A stretch of DNA of 15,047 nt, from the NCBI GenBank assembly GCA_021789565.1, contig JAJYJL010000051.1, forward strand, positions 1 to 15,047. Direction: 5' to 3'. Each line of letters begins with the position of its first letter. The first letter of the stretch is position 1. This stretch comes from Acidobacteriota bacterium (lineage in GTDB: Bacteria > Acidobacteriota > Terriglobia > UBA7540). Positions 7,813-15,047 of this stretch are shown here, one piece after another. The translations under genes were made by a program, and so were the position numbers. The notes beneath the pieces are model-generated. The model worked only from the letters and a program-made list of their open reading frames with translations. It ran no database searches and had not been told where the DNA came from.

Positions 7813-9912
7813 TCAAATCAGATCAAGAACGGCAAGTGTGTAGGTGTCAAGATGCGGGACTGTGAAATGTACTCGTCCTTGTTCAACACGCCACTTCACT
7901 TTAGGATTTTCTGCCCTGTCCGGCGAAAGCAAAGTTATCGTCCCAGCATGCTTCCCCTGAGGCAAATCAACGGCTACGCCTACATCGCTCACTACTTTTC
8001 CCTGTGGGCCTGCATAATTCACGAGGTGAACCAGTCGCCGATTCTTCCCGGGCTGGTCCATCAATTCAGCCACAACAGCCCGTGATCCAGGGCATATCAC
8101 CTCCAGTGACAGCTTCCCTGCGGCCGCCCATTCCACACCTTCAATCAGTTCTTCCCAGTTCAAAGGCAGCTTCCAGTACCTGCTTGGCATTCTTTCCGCG
8201 CTCGGCTTTTCAATCGCGGGTTTAACCGAAGGAATATAACTAACCCGTCCACGGCCAATGCTGTTACGCAGGGGGGGCATTTCAAGGTTCTTTTCCACCT
8301 CCCCCGGCCCTCGCCATTGCGGCGCAGAAACCTTGAACAAGTCGTGCAGGCCAAAATCCCGGCGTCTGAGACGTCGAGGGGTATAAAGCGATGTCTGCTC
8401 TGTTGCCACGACTCCGCCGCCCTGCTCCACGAAGTTCCTGATCAGGTGCATCTGGGCATCGCTCAAGCATTCCTGATCAGCCAGTACCAGCACGCGATAC
8501 TTTGACAGGTCCTTTAAGTGCTCGTCGAAAATGATGTCAAACGGCGCCATGGCCTGGATGAGCGCCTGGGTGAACAGCATAAAGCTCACTGCCGGCCGAT
8601 CGTTATTGAATCCCATCGAACAATAGGAGTACAGCACGGCCGCATCCGCAACGTTTTGCACGTCCTTGTAGTATTGGAAGTTGCGATGAAAAAAACTGAT
8701 GTATTGCTTTTGATCGTCGGGGAGTTCCGGAGCCTTCAGTATCCCTCCCACCATGCCCAGACTCTGGCGATTAAAAACCATGGATTCCGCCATCGACGCG
8801 CGATTGCCGCCTTCGCCCCCGTAATAGCCACTGCCGGCCGTATAAGTGATAATCTGTGTTCCCAGAATGCTTCCTGTTTTGTAAGTGCGGATTTTGGAAA
8901 CAAGAATGCCATCCGATGTAACGCCGGCATAGTTGCCCTCCTCGGTCCAACTGATCTCCATGTGGGGGAAAAGCCCGGGATAGGATATTCCCTGATCCCA
9001 GATGGTGTTTGTTCCGGCCATACCCGAACTGGGGTTGCTGTCAATTACCGCTGCCGGGTTCAATCCGTGAACATAACGCTGCATCTCCGCGTAGTAATGG
9101 TTGACCTGCTGGCAGCGGAAATCAGTCCAAAGTTGGAAGAGCGGGTCGTCAATGATGGCCCTCGGCCTTTCAACCACCGGCGGCACCACGTATTTGACGT
9201 TTGAAAACCCTAAGCGCTCTTTTAGTTCAGCCGCCGAATATTTGGTCTGAAGGTACTCCCGAAATTGCTTGACGGCCAGCGGGTGCTGGAAGATCTCCGG
9301 ACGTCCTTGCAGGCTGGTGTTGTCAAAATGGATCAGGTCAGCCTTCAGTTCCTTCACTCCCACACTCACGACCCGCTTGATATAGTCCACATAGCCGGGA
9401 TGCATAAAGTAAACACGCTTGCGAAAGGTCTGATCGCCATAAATGACAGGCCTCCCCAGGTAATCAGGCACAAACCATTCCTCGGCGGATGGCTCTTCCA
9501 GCAGGAAGGTTTCGTAAGCGATGGTACTGCCCACATAGAGCCCCACCCGGATACCGTGCTGGTGCAGCAACCCTGACATTTTTCTGGCCAGGTCGATATG
9601 CTCCGCCTCCGCCTGCAGGCCGAAACCTTTAAAAAAGTCAATAATGGCCATGGTAACACCAAGGTCTTTAAGCTTCTGTACCGTGGCTTCTGTGTGTTCA
9701 CTTCGATAGTTGGCCGCCTCCCAGGTTCCCTGCCCGCCGACACGCCGGAAAAAAATCGGCATATCGTCCCAACTGCCGACAGCCACGAAAGGTGAGTTCT
9801 TCAGCCATGCCTGTGGAGAACCGGCTACCGCCTCCTCACCAACCGCCAGGCCTGGAATTTGTGTCGCCGAAAGTCCCGCCGTGACGCCCTGCATAAATTC
9901 TCTGCGATTCAT
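7813..9912 (-). CDS. Tat-exported glycoside-hydrolase-like protein (GH42-like layout)
   Basis: A 699-residue protein starting at the ATG at 9912, preceded by AAGGGG 5 bases upstream. The leader MNRREFMQGVTAGLSA is a Tat signal. The N-terminal 400 residues look like a TIM barrel: VQKLKDLGVTMAIIDFF, HQHGIRVGLYVG, LKADLIHFDNTS, and later PHMEISWTEEGNY, with aspartate and glutamate at strand ends as expected for a glycoside hydrolase. Around residues 450-520 the sequence YRVLVLADQECLSDAQ followed by FVEQGGGVVATEQ matches the GATase-like beta-galactosidase trimerisation domain. The C-terminus is beta-rich. This order resembles GH42 and the GHL6-type hypothetical hydrolases, but I cannot pin the family or name the catalytic pair. 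Role in periplasmic or surface oligosaccharide cleavage is inferred. It is divergent from the two-component operon. Confidence 0.75.
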   Translation of the reverse strand: MNRREFMQGVTAGLSATQIPGLAVGEEAVAGSPQAWLKNSPFVAVGSWDDMPIFFRRVGGQGTWEAANYRSEHTEATVQKLKDLGVTMAIIDFFKGFGLQAEAEHIDLARKMSGLLHQHGIRVGLYVGSTIAYETFLLEEPSAEEWFVPDYLGRPVIYGDQTFRKRVYFMHPGYVDYIKRVVSVGVKELKADLIHFDNTSLQGRPEIFQHPLAVKQFREYLQTKYSAAELKERLGFSNVKYVVPPVVERPRAIIDDPLFQLWTDFRCQQVNHYYAEMQRYVHGLNPAAVIDSNPSSGMAGTNTIWDQGISYPGLFPHMEISWTEEGNYAGVTSDGILVSKIRTYKTGSILGTQIITYTAGSGYYGGEGGNRASMAESMVFNRQSLGMVGGILKAPELPDDQKQYISFFHRNFQYYKDVQNVADAAVLYSYCSMGFNNDRPAVSFMLFTQALIQAMAPFDIIFDEHLKDLSKYRVLVLADQECLSDAQMHLIRNFVEQGGGVVATEQTSLYTPRRLRRRDFGLHDLFKVSAPQWRGPGEVEKNLEMPPLRNSIGRGRVSYIPSVKPAIEKPSAERMPSRYWKLPLNWEELIEGVEWAAAGKLSLEVICPGSRAVVAELMDQPGKNRRLVHLVNYAGPQGKVVSDVGVAVDLPQGKHAGTITLLSPDRAENPKVKWRVEQGRVHFTVPHLDTYTLAVLDLI

Positions 9913-9959
9913 ATTTCCCCTTTCAGGTGTGAAGGCTGGGCCACCCTTTCCCCATTTTT

Positions 9960-9984
9960 TAGAATGTATTGCAACAAAATTCTA
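9960..9984. promoter_or_regulatory. Dyad in the divergent intergenic region, candidate operator
   Basis: TAGAAT (9960-9965) and ATTCTA (9979-9984) form 6-base inverted arms around a 13-base centre containing TTGCAA. The dyad lies about 50 bases upstream of the GH-like gene and about 100 bases upstream of the promoter-like pair of the kinase operon, a suitable place for a regulator acting on either side. Short arms mean chance is not excluded. Confidence 0.3.
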
Positions 9985-10081
9985 CGACCTTTCCTGTCCG
10001 GGCGCCATGCCCGCGACCCGACCCAGCCGGGATTCAGAAGAAACACCGGCTTGCCTGCTCGTTCAGCATGTCCAAAACCCC

Positions 10082-10110
10082 TTGTTTCGGTTCCAATGAA
10101 TTGCCATAAT
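10082..10110 (+). promoter_or_regulatory. Sigma-70-like promoter of the kinase/regulator operon
   Basis: TTGTTT (10082-10087) and CATAAT (10105-10110) are 17 bases apart, with 3/6 and 5/6 matches to the -35 and -10 consensus. Transcription would start near 10117. This bears on the kinase start: the ATG at 10109 would lie inside the -10 box, whereas the ATG at 10142 would have a leader of about 25 bases with a GAGGGA site. Confidence 0.45.
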
Positions 10111-10141
10111 GAACCATGTCTTATCCTGCCAGCGAGGGACA

Positions 10142-11920
10142 ATGGGTTCGTTTCCGTCTCTAAGAAGACAATGGATCGCTGCCAGCGAGTCGCAGCGTAT
10201 CGAACGCATCCTGGCTGCCACAAGGGCACTGCTGGCGGTTGCCTCGATGTTTGCCATCTGGATCGACCCCACTGAACCCCGCCATTATTCCACGATCGTC
10301 TATGGACTGCTGGCGGTTTTTATGTTTGAATCCGTCGGGGTCCTGGCACTGGTGCGGACCCAGCGGACTTCCTCCCCGCTGTTTCGACTGGCCGTCCACT
10401 CGATTGACATCTTGTGGCCCGCCCTGATCGCGATCTTTACAGCCGGATCAAATAGTCCATTCTACCTCTTTTATATTTTTGTCCTGCTGGAAGCAGCCTA
10501 CCGCTGGGGATTGCAAGCCACGTTATTGACTGCGCTGGTCTCCACGGGACTCTTCATCTCGCAGGCGTTCTTCACGCTGGCAAAAGGATTGACCTTCCCG
10601 TCTCTGTTCCGCGGCTCCTACGACCTGAACTCGTTCGTTATGCGCGGAGTCTACCTTCTCATCATGGGTTATCTGCTGGGCTATCTGGGTGAAGAAGAAA
10701 AGCAGCTCCGTGAGGAGACCGCATCGATCGCCAGGGTGATGACCAAAGCCCGCTCGGAAGCAGGCATTCGCGGGACACTCGATTCCGTCTTCGAGGAGAT
10801 CCTCAACCTTTTCCGTTCCCGGCAGGCCGCTTTGGCCGTGCTTGACCACAACTCAGGGCGGGCCTATGTCTGGGACGTCGTTCAAAACGCACCCGGCGAG
10901 AGTGTCTCTTTATCCACCAGAGAACTGCGCGCGCAACAGGGTGAGAAAAACCTGTTTGAGACGCCCGGACACGTCTGGTTCGCCACCCGGGACCCCAAAG
11001 CTGCCGATCCTTTGAAGTACCACATCTATGCGCTGGATGAAGACGGAAGAAGGCTTTTCGACGAAACATGGTCCCCCCCCGAAGCTCTCGTAGGTAATCA
11101 GAAGGTGCGGAGGTTTCTGGGAGTGCGGATCCTTTACGCAGATGAGTGGTCAAGCGTCATGCTGGTGTTCGCCCCCAGCCTCCGCTCCAGCCCGGAAGCC
11201 GCTGTCCGCTTCCTGCGCAACCTCTCGCTACAGGTAAGCCCCGCAATTTATAGCGCCTTCCTGACCACTCGTTTACGGACAAGAGCGGGAGCGCTGGAGC
11301 GGGCTCGAGTAGCGCGGGAGCTTCATGACGGTGTCATCCAGTCTCTGATCGGCCTGGAAATGGAAGTGGATGTGCTTCGCAGGCAGCCGGGCACGTCGAC
11401 AGCAGCGGTGGTGGACCGCCTCTCTCACATCCAACGCATCCTCCGGCAGGAGGTCCTCAATCTGCGTGAACTGATGCAGCAGATGAAACCGGTTGACATC
11501 CGTCCCACACAGTTACTGGATTTCCTGGTGACCATGGTGGATAAATTCCAGCGAGACACGGGCATCTCCAGCCGCTTCGTTTCGACCCTGCAGGAAATCT
11601 CCTTGCCGCCTCGCGTTTGCGCACAGTTGGCTCGGATTGTGCAGGAAGGGCTGGCGAATGCAAGAAAGCACAGCGGGGCCCACAAGATCCTGGTCCAAAT
11701 GGGCCAGCACGACGGCCAGCTCCGACTGGCGATTGACGATGATGGACGCGGTCTGGACTTTTCAGGCCGTCTGACGCTAGCCGAACTGGATGCGATCCGC
11801 AAGGGACCGCTGGCGATCAAAGAAAGAGTTCGCACCATTGGAGCTGAACTTGTTGTAGAATCAGTGCCCGGTAAAGGCACACGCATAGAGGTCAGCTTGC
11901 CCAAAAACACTTATGAGTGA
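10142..11920 (+). CDS. NarL-type membrane sensor histidine kinase
   Basis: 592 residues from the ATG at 10142, preceded by a close GAGGGA; an in-frame ATG at 10109 would add 11 residues but overlaps the likely -10 box. About six membrane helices occupy residues 23-180 (for example YLLIMGYLLGYLG last). A linker EEEKQLREETASIARV leads into a GAF-like region at about 195-370. The HisKA_3 dimerisation box is ARELHDGVIQSL with His395, and the HATPase_c domain has the N-box NARKHSG (Asn506), the DDDGRGLDF G1 box and ESVPGKGTRIEVSLP at the end. It should autophosphorylate on His395 and pass phosphate to the regulator encoded next. The signal is unknown; a membrane-embedded bundle without a large periplasmic loop suggests sensing in the membrane or through the GAF-like domain. 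Its stop overlaps the regulator start. Confidence 0.92.
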   Translation: MGSFPSLRRQWIAASESQRIERILAATRALLAVASMFAIWIDPTEPRHYSTIVYGLLAVFMFESVGVLALVRTQRTSSPLFRLAVHSIDILWPALIAIFTAGSNSPFYLFYIFVLLEAAYRWGLQATLLTALVSTGLFISQAFFTLAKGLTFPSLFRGSYDLNSFVMRGVYLLIMGYLLGYLGEEEKQLREETASIARVMTKARSEAGIRGTLDSVFEEILNLFRSRQAALAVLDHNSGRAYVWDVVQNAPGESVSLSTRELRAQQGEKNLFETPGHVWFATRDPKAADPLKYHIYALDEDGRRLFDETWSPPEALVGNQKVRRFLGVRILYADEWSSVMLVFAPSLRSSPEAAVRFLRNLSLQVSPAIYSAFLTTRLRTRAGALERARVARELHDGVIQSLIGLEMEVDVLRRQPGTSTAAVVDRLSHIQRILRQEVLNLRELMQQMKPVDIRPTQLLDFLVTMVDKFQRDTGISSRFVSTLQEISLPPRVCAQLARIVQEGLANARKHSGAHKILVQMGQHDGQLRLAIDDDGRGLDFSGRLTLAELDAIRKGPLAIKERVRTIGAELVVESVPGKGTRIEVSLPKNTYE

Positions 11921-12587
11921 AACACAACAGTCTGTCCGTATTCTTGTCGCTGACGACCATCCCATTTTCCGTGACGGCTTGCGCAAATTGCTGGAGGCGG
12001 AAAAGGATTTCAAGGTCGTGGGCGAAGCCTCTGACGGCGGTGAGGCCATCGAGATGGCCCAGCAGCTCAAGCCCGACGTGCTTTTGCTGGATCTGGCCAT
12101 GCCTCGCGTCCCGGGACTGGAAGCAGTTCGGCAGCTCGGAAGTTCCGTCGAGGCCATCAAGGTTATCCTGCTGACCGCAGCCATTGAGCGTGAGCAGATC
12201 GTCGATGCCCTGCACCACGGCGTCAGGGGCGTGGTCCTCAAGGAATCGGCCACGGAATTGCTTCTCAAAAGCATCCGCTGCGTGATGGACGGCCAGTATT
12301 GGGTGGGCCGAGAGAGCGTTTCTGACCTGGTCCGCATTATCCGCGAACTGACCGCCATTCCGGAACAAGGGACAAGGAAAAGGTCCTATAATCTCACCCC
12401 CCGGGAACTCGACATCATTTCAGCTATTGTCGATGGATTTACCAATAAGGACATCGCTGACAAGTTTGCCATTGCCGAACAAACCGTCAAGCACCATCTC
12501 GGGAATATCTTTGACAAGCTGGGCGTTTCAAACCGCCTGGAGCTGGCTCTGTTCGCCGTGAACCATCACCTGGTTGAAGACAATTAG
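11913..12587 (+). CDS. NarL/FixJ-family response regulator with LuxR-type HTH
   Basis: 224 residues. The receiver domain has the acidic pair Asp14-Asp15 (VADDHP), phosphoacceptor Asp60 (LLLDLAMP), Thr88 (ILLTAA) and Lys110 (VVLKES), all canonical. After a linker the LuxR_C/GerE helix-turn-helix runs from about 156 to 215: LTPRELDIISAIVDGFTNKD followed by IAEQTVKHHLGNIFDKLGV. It is expected to dimerise and bind DNA when phosphorylated. The start ATG at 11913 lies inside the last codons of the kinase gene (8-base overlap, ATGAGTGA), which implies translational coupling and a cognate pair. Targets are not shown by sequence; the divergent GH-like gene is the nearest candidate. A terminator follows 20 bases after the stop. 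Confidence 0.95.
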   Translation: MSETQQSVRILVADDHPIFRDGLRKLLEAEKDFKVVGEASDGGEAIEMAQQLKPDVLLLDLAMPRVPGLEAVRQLGSSVEAIKVILLTAAIEREQIVDALHHGVRGVVLKESATELLLKSIRCVMDGQYWVGRESVSDLVRIIRELTAIPEQGTRKRSYNLTPRELDIISAIVDGFTNKDIADKFAIAEQTVKHHLGNIFDKLGVSNRLELALFAVNHHLVEDN

Positions 12588-12606
12588 CCTTCCCCAAACC
12601 ATCCTC

Positions 12607-12643
12607 TGGACGAGCGGCCGGCTGCGCGCCGTCCATATTTTTT
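12607..12643 (+). terminator. Intrinsic terminator after the two-component operon
   Basis: TGGACG and CGTCCA form the outer stem (12607-12635), with a GC-rich interior that can extend pairing (GCG with CGC), followed at once by a run of six T at 12638-12643. Placement 20 bases past the response-regulator stop fits the end of the operon. Confidence 0.75.
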
Positions 12644-12810
12644 AATTCTCTCCCTTCCAGACCCCAGGGGGCTTGTCGCCCATGCCGATGTAGCAATGAA
12701 AGTCCGTTGCAACGCCGGACCCGGCACGAAATATTGTTTGGAACAGGAAAGGTTTTCTTCACATTCGAGTAAGATGCACTTTACAATATCAATATGCAAT
12801 GAGATGTTGA

Positions 12811-13047
12811 ACGCGCCTGTACGGCGCGGACGCCGTGATTGATATCAATCCCTTCGCATGCATGAACGGCGCCGTCAGCGAGGCGATTTATCCCAAGGTC
12901 AGCCGCGATTACGGAGGGATCCCGGTCCGCAGCTTTTATTTTGACGGGACGCGCTCCGACCGGGGCGCGACCTGGGCGTCTATCTGGAACTTGCCCGCTC
13001 TTATAACGAACAAAAGCCCTATCCGCGGACCTACCCGCCTGCTTCCA
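12811..13047 (+). pseudogene. Remnant of a 2-hydroxyacyl-CoA dehydratase activase-related protein (DUF2229-like)
   Basis: After a TGA at 12808-12810 the plus strand reads LYGADAVIDINPFACMNG, then VSRDYGGIPVRSFYFDGT. This resembles the C-terminal region of large CoA-dehydratase activase-related proteins, where a PFxCM motif is followed by a D-x-x-x-IP-x-x-x-x-x-x-DG pattern. Near 12961-12966 the homology moves to another frame and continues as RDLGVYLELARSYNEQKPYP, the helix expected next, so one base has been lost. After about 13047 nothing natural follows, and nothing upstream of 12811 matches. Intact relatives are many hundred residues long, so only about 80 codons remain. The open frame 12835-13203 gives only the first half in frame and is not a functional gene. 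No ribosome site or promoter is seen. Confidence 0.7.
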
Positions 13048-13168
13048 GCCGCCGGAGGAGCAGAAAACCGGGGCAGACAGAAGCGCTCCAAGGCAGGCCG
13101 CGTTCGGACCTTCCGGGGGCGTTCTTCGTCTGCCGGGGAAAGAAGTCACACAGGAGTAACGCACGCCG

Positions 13169-14734
13169 TCAAAGCGAAGGCCAGAGCGATTCCCAAATCT
13201 TGAACTCGATGTGGAAGCCTGACTCCTCTGCGCGAACCATCGTACGGCCCGAGGCAACATCAAGGGTGTGCTCGAAGATGCGCCGGCCAACGTCTTCAAC
13301 CGATTCATCCCCGTCGAGAATGGTTCCCGCGTTGATGTCAATGTCTCCGTTGTGGTTGGAGAGAATACTGTTGGAGCCAATCTTGGTCACCGGGCCCAGC
13401 GCGCAGCCGATGCCCGTGCCGCGGCCCGTTGTAAACAGCGTGATCTGCGCTCCACTGAGGAAGAGGGCCGGAGTCGCCAGATGGTCGTACCCCGGCGTGT
13501 AAAGCACATAAAGCCCTTTGCGATCGCCCAGCCACTCGCCATAGTCCACCAGGTCCTCGACAATGGAAGTACCGCCTTTGGCTTTCACGCCGCTGGATTT
13601 GAGGAAGATATTGTAGAGTCCGCCTTTCTTGTTTCCGGGCGAAGGATTGTCGCGGAAATCCTCTCCGAACATCTCGACATACTTCTGGTAGCGCTTCAGC
13701 GCCTGCATCAGCTTGCGTCCAACCTCGCGAGTGCGCGCGCGATGGGCAAGGTCCACCATGGCGCCGCCCTGGAGTTCGGGAATTTCCGGCAGAAACACCG
13801 CAGCGCCCGCCTTGACAAACATATCGGCGGCGACACCCACCGCAGGGTTGGCCGTGACGCCCGACCACCTGTCAGAGCCGCCGCATTCCGTTCCGACAAT
13901 GAGGTTCGAAACGGGCACGCTCCGCCGCGCACATTGGTTCGCAACCGGAAGCATCTGCTCGACCATGGCCAGGCCTTTGTCAACGGTCTTGCGGCCGCCG
14001 CCCGCCTGTTGAATGGTGAGATTCATCACCCGCTGGTTGTAATTGCCGATCTCCTTCTCAAAAATGGGGACCGAGCATTCCACGCACGTTTTGCCACAAC
14101 CAAGATCAAGATAGATGGCCGAGCCTAGATTCGGGTGTCGCAGGGTATTGGTGAGGAGGCGGTTCAGGATGTCGACAGCCTTGCCGTCCGGCATGCCGCA
14201 GCCGGAATCATGAACAATGGGAACAACGCCGTCCACGTTGGGATACTTCTCCGGAGTGTAAATCTCCTGCATGGCCCGGAAAGCAATTTCACGGGCTTCG
14301 GCGGAAGAGCACATTCCGGAAGTCACAATGCCCACGTAGTTGCGTACGCCCACAGTGCCGTCTGGCCGCACGAACCCGTCAAAGGTACGGGCGGCAAGAT
14401 CAGGATCAACAGGATTGGGCGCCGGGTTGTCACGGTAACGGACCCGCAGGCGCGGGAGATGGTGGTCGATATTGCTTTCGTCAACGGGATCACCCGCCCT
14501 GACGTCACGTGTGGCAAGCCCGATGGGGTCGCCGAGCGAAATGTAAGGCTTTCCCCGGGCAATGTCCCGGATGGCAAAACTTTGCCCGCGAAGCGCGCGC
14601 CCGGAAAGATGGATCACCGCGCCGTTCTGCTGCAGTTGGGCGCCCTTTTCAATAGAGTCCGTCTTCACCACCGCAACATTGTCCTTTTTCGGATGGATAA
14701 TAATCGCGACGTCGTGAAGGTCCATTACCGCCAT
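13169..14734 (-). CDS. UxaA/GarD-family sugar-acid dehydratase (galactarate/altronate dehydratase type)
   Basis: 521 residues. The first 95 form an SAF domain (VAIIIHPKKDNVAVV, then ISLGDPIGLATRDVRAGD and VDESNI). The catalytic UxaA/GarD region follows with KYPNVDGVVPIVHDSGCGM, LDLGCGKTCVE, TECGGSDRWSGVTANPAVG, NPSPGNKKGGL, LFTTGRGTG and DINAGTI. Several of these (the DES in the SAF domain, GNKKGGL, DINAGTI, DVASG) are closer to galactarate dehydratase GarD than to UxaA, and the length matches GarD (about 523). The family dehydrates D-galactarate to 5-keto-4-deoxyglucarate or D-altronate to 2-keto-3-deoxygluconate in the cytoplasm, using iron. Substrate here is unproven. The ATG at 14734 has GGAG 10 bases upstream; a perfect TTGACA at 14760-14765 lies just before it but without a good -10, so ATG 14725 remains possible. 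Confidence 0.9.
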   Translation of the reverse strand: MAVMDLHDVAIIIHPKKDNVAVVKTDSIEKGAQLQQNGAVIHLSGRALRGQSFAIRDIARGKPYISLGDPIGLATRDVRAGDPVDESNIDHHLPRLRVRYRDNPAPNPVDPDLAARTFDGFVRPDGTVGVRNYVGIVTSGMCSSAEAREIAFRAMQEIYTPEKYPNVDGVVPIVHDSGCGMPDGKAVDILNRLLTNTLRHPNLGSAIYLDLGCGKTCVECSVPIFEKEIGNYNQRVMNLTIQQAGGGRKTVDKGLAMVEQMLPVANQCARRSVPVSNLIVGTECGGSDRWSGVTANPAVGVAADMFVKAGAAVFLPEIPELQGGAMVDLAHRARTREVGRKLMQALKRYQKYVEMFGEDFRDNPSPGNKKGGLYNIFLKSSGVKAKGGTSIVEDLVDYGEWLGDRKGLYVLYTPGYDHLATPALFLSGAQITLFTTGRGTGIGCALGPVTKIGSNSILSNHNGDIDINAGTILDGDESVEDVGRRIFEHTLDVASGRTMVRAEESGFHIEFKIWESLWPSL

Positions 14735-14903
14735 AGTAACTATGCTCCTCGAACCAAATTGTCAACCGATGGCAGAGCCAGCAAACAGACCAGGGGAGGC
14801 GCCTCTTATCACCAACACCATTTTCAAATTCCCGCCTCCGGTCTGAGTCTAGCCCATCAACATCGGGCCCTTACGATCATAAATCAATTCTCAAACTCAT
14901 GCC

Positions 14904-14934
14904 CAGCCCGGCACACTGGGCGCCCACCGGGCTG
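14904..14934 (-). terminator. Hairpin after the right-edge gene, possible terminator
   Basis: CAGCCCGG (14904-14911) and CCGGGCTG (14927-14934) are perfect 8-base inverted arms with a 15-base loop. They lie about 38 bases past the stop of the minus-strand gene at the right edge and upstream of the dehydratase gene. No T-run follows in the minus direction, so termination strength is doubtful. Confidence 0.35.
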
Positions 14935-14971
14935 CCCAACACCGGGCGGGTGCGCGACATAGAAGTTTAAA

Positions 14972-15047
14972 TTATGCGGCCACCGCCGCCCGGCGGTTCT
15001 CCCAGTAATCCTCAAAGCGGGCATTGAGAAGCGAGCAGCGGAGGGCG
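14972..15047 (-). CDS. C-terminal tail of an unidentified minus-strand protein
   Basis: The minus strand entering from the right edge reads SLLNARFEDYWENRRAAVAA before a TAA at 14972-14974. The composition is that of a real, helical, alanine-rich protein end, and the frame is open to the edge, but only about 24 residues are present. I do not recognise the family. It is on the same strand as the dehydratase gene, 237 bases upstream of it, with a hairpin between them, so cotranscription is uncertain. Confidence 0.4.
   Translation of the reverse strand, partial: ALRCSLLNARFEDYWENRRAAVAA

Noticed and set aside
10109..10141. The ATG at 10109 as the kinase start
   Set aside because: It has no ribosome site and lies inside the likely -10 box; the next ATG at 10142 has a GAGGGA and a plausible leader, although the spacing is tight.
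11861..12358. Minus-strand 165-codon frame
   Set aside because: Antisense of the kinase end and the response regulator, both with canonical domains.
12835..13203. Plus-strand 122-codon frame as an intact small gene
   Set aside because: Only the first 45 or so codons resemble a protein family; the rest is off-frame and basic-rich, and the true continuation is in another frame.
12781..13380. Minus-strand 199-codon open frame covering the activase remnant
   Set aside because: It overlaps the 3' end of the dehydratase gene in another frame and is arginine-, serine- and alanine-rich; the plus-strand homology explains the region better.
13268..14128. Plus-strand 286-codon open frame
   Set aside because: Antisense to the dehydratase gene, which has strong family motifs throughout; the plus product shows no motif.
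14760..14765. Perfect TTGACA as the dehydratase promoter
   Set aside because: The hexamer 17 bases on is TAGTTA, a poor -10, and transcription would begin at or after the chosen start codon; not enough to list as a promoter.

Overview
The window looks like chromosome from a moderately GC-rich, free-living Gram-negative soil-type bacterium. An Acidobacteriota-like genome is my best guess, inferred from the mix of Tat-exported hydrolases, a NarL-type two-component pair and hexuronate/hexarate catabolism; there is no rRNA or marker gene to prove it. I see no rRNA, tRNA, CRISPR array or intact mobile element.

Layout. Positions 1-5185 hold three minus-strand genes for exported proteins: a PhoD-like metallophosphoesterase with a Tat signal (its 3' end lies outside the window), a TIM-barrel sugar isomerase/epimerase-like protein with a Tat-type leader, and a two-domain acetylxylan-esterase-like alpha/beta hydrolase with a Sec signal. 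After a 500-base gap comes a minus-strand pair: a small two-helix membrane protein (6140-6604) followed 31 bases later by a stand-alone receiver protein with an altered active site (5686-6108). Next, 6782-7739 is a decayed cytochrome P450 with two reading-frame breaks, an internal deletion and no heme-binding loop. At 7813-9912 is a Tat-exported protein resembling glycoside hydrolases with a GH42-like layout.

A divergent intergenic region (9913-10141) contains a promoter-like pair and a dyad. Reading rightward from it is a NarL-type sensor histidine kinase overlapping its LuxR-type response regulator by 8 bases, closed by a good intrinsic terminator at 12607-12643. At 12811-13047 a frameshifted scrap of a 2-hydroxyacyl-CoA dehydratase activase-related (DUF2229-like) protein survives. 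Then a minus-strand UxaA/GarD-family dehydratase (13169-14734) and the last 24 codons of an unidentified minus-strand gene at the right edge.

How it fits together (inference): the esterase, the GH-like protein, the sugar isomerase-like protein and the GarD-type dehydratase are all consistent with breakdown of plant-type polysaccharide and sugar acids, with the two-component system next to the GH-like gene as a possible but unproven regulator. The two pseudogenes point to a region that is losing accessory genes. I did not find a clearly new defined system. The least explained pieces are the membrane protein/altered receiver pair and the inverted-repeat-rich segment just upstream of it.
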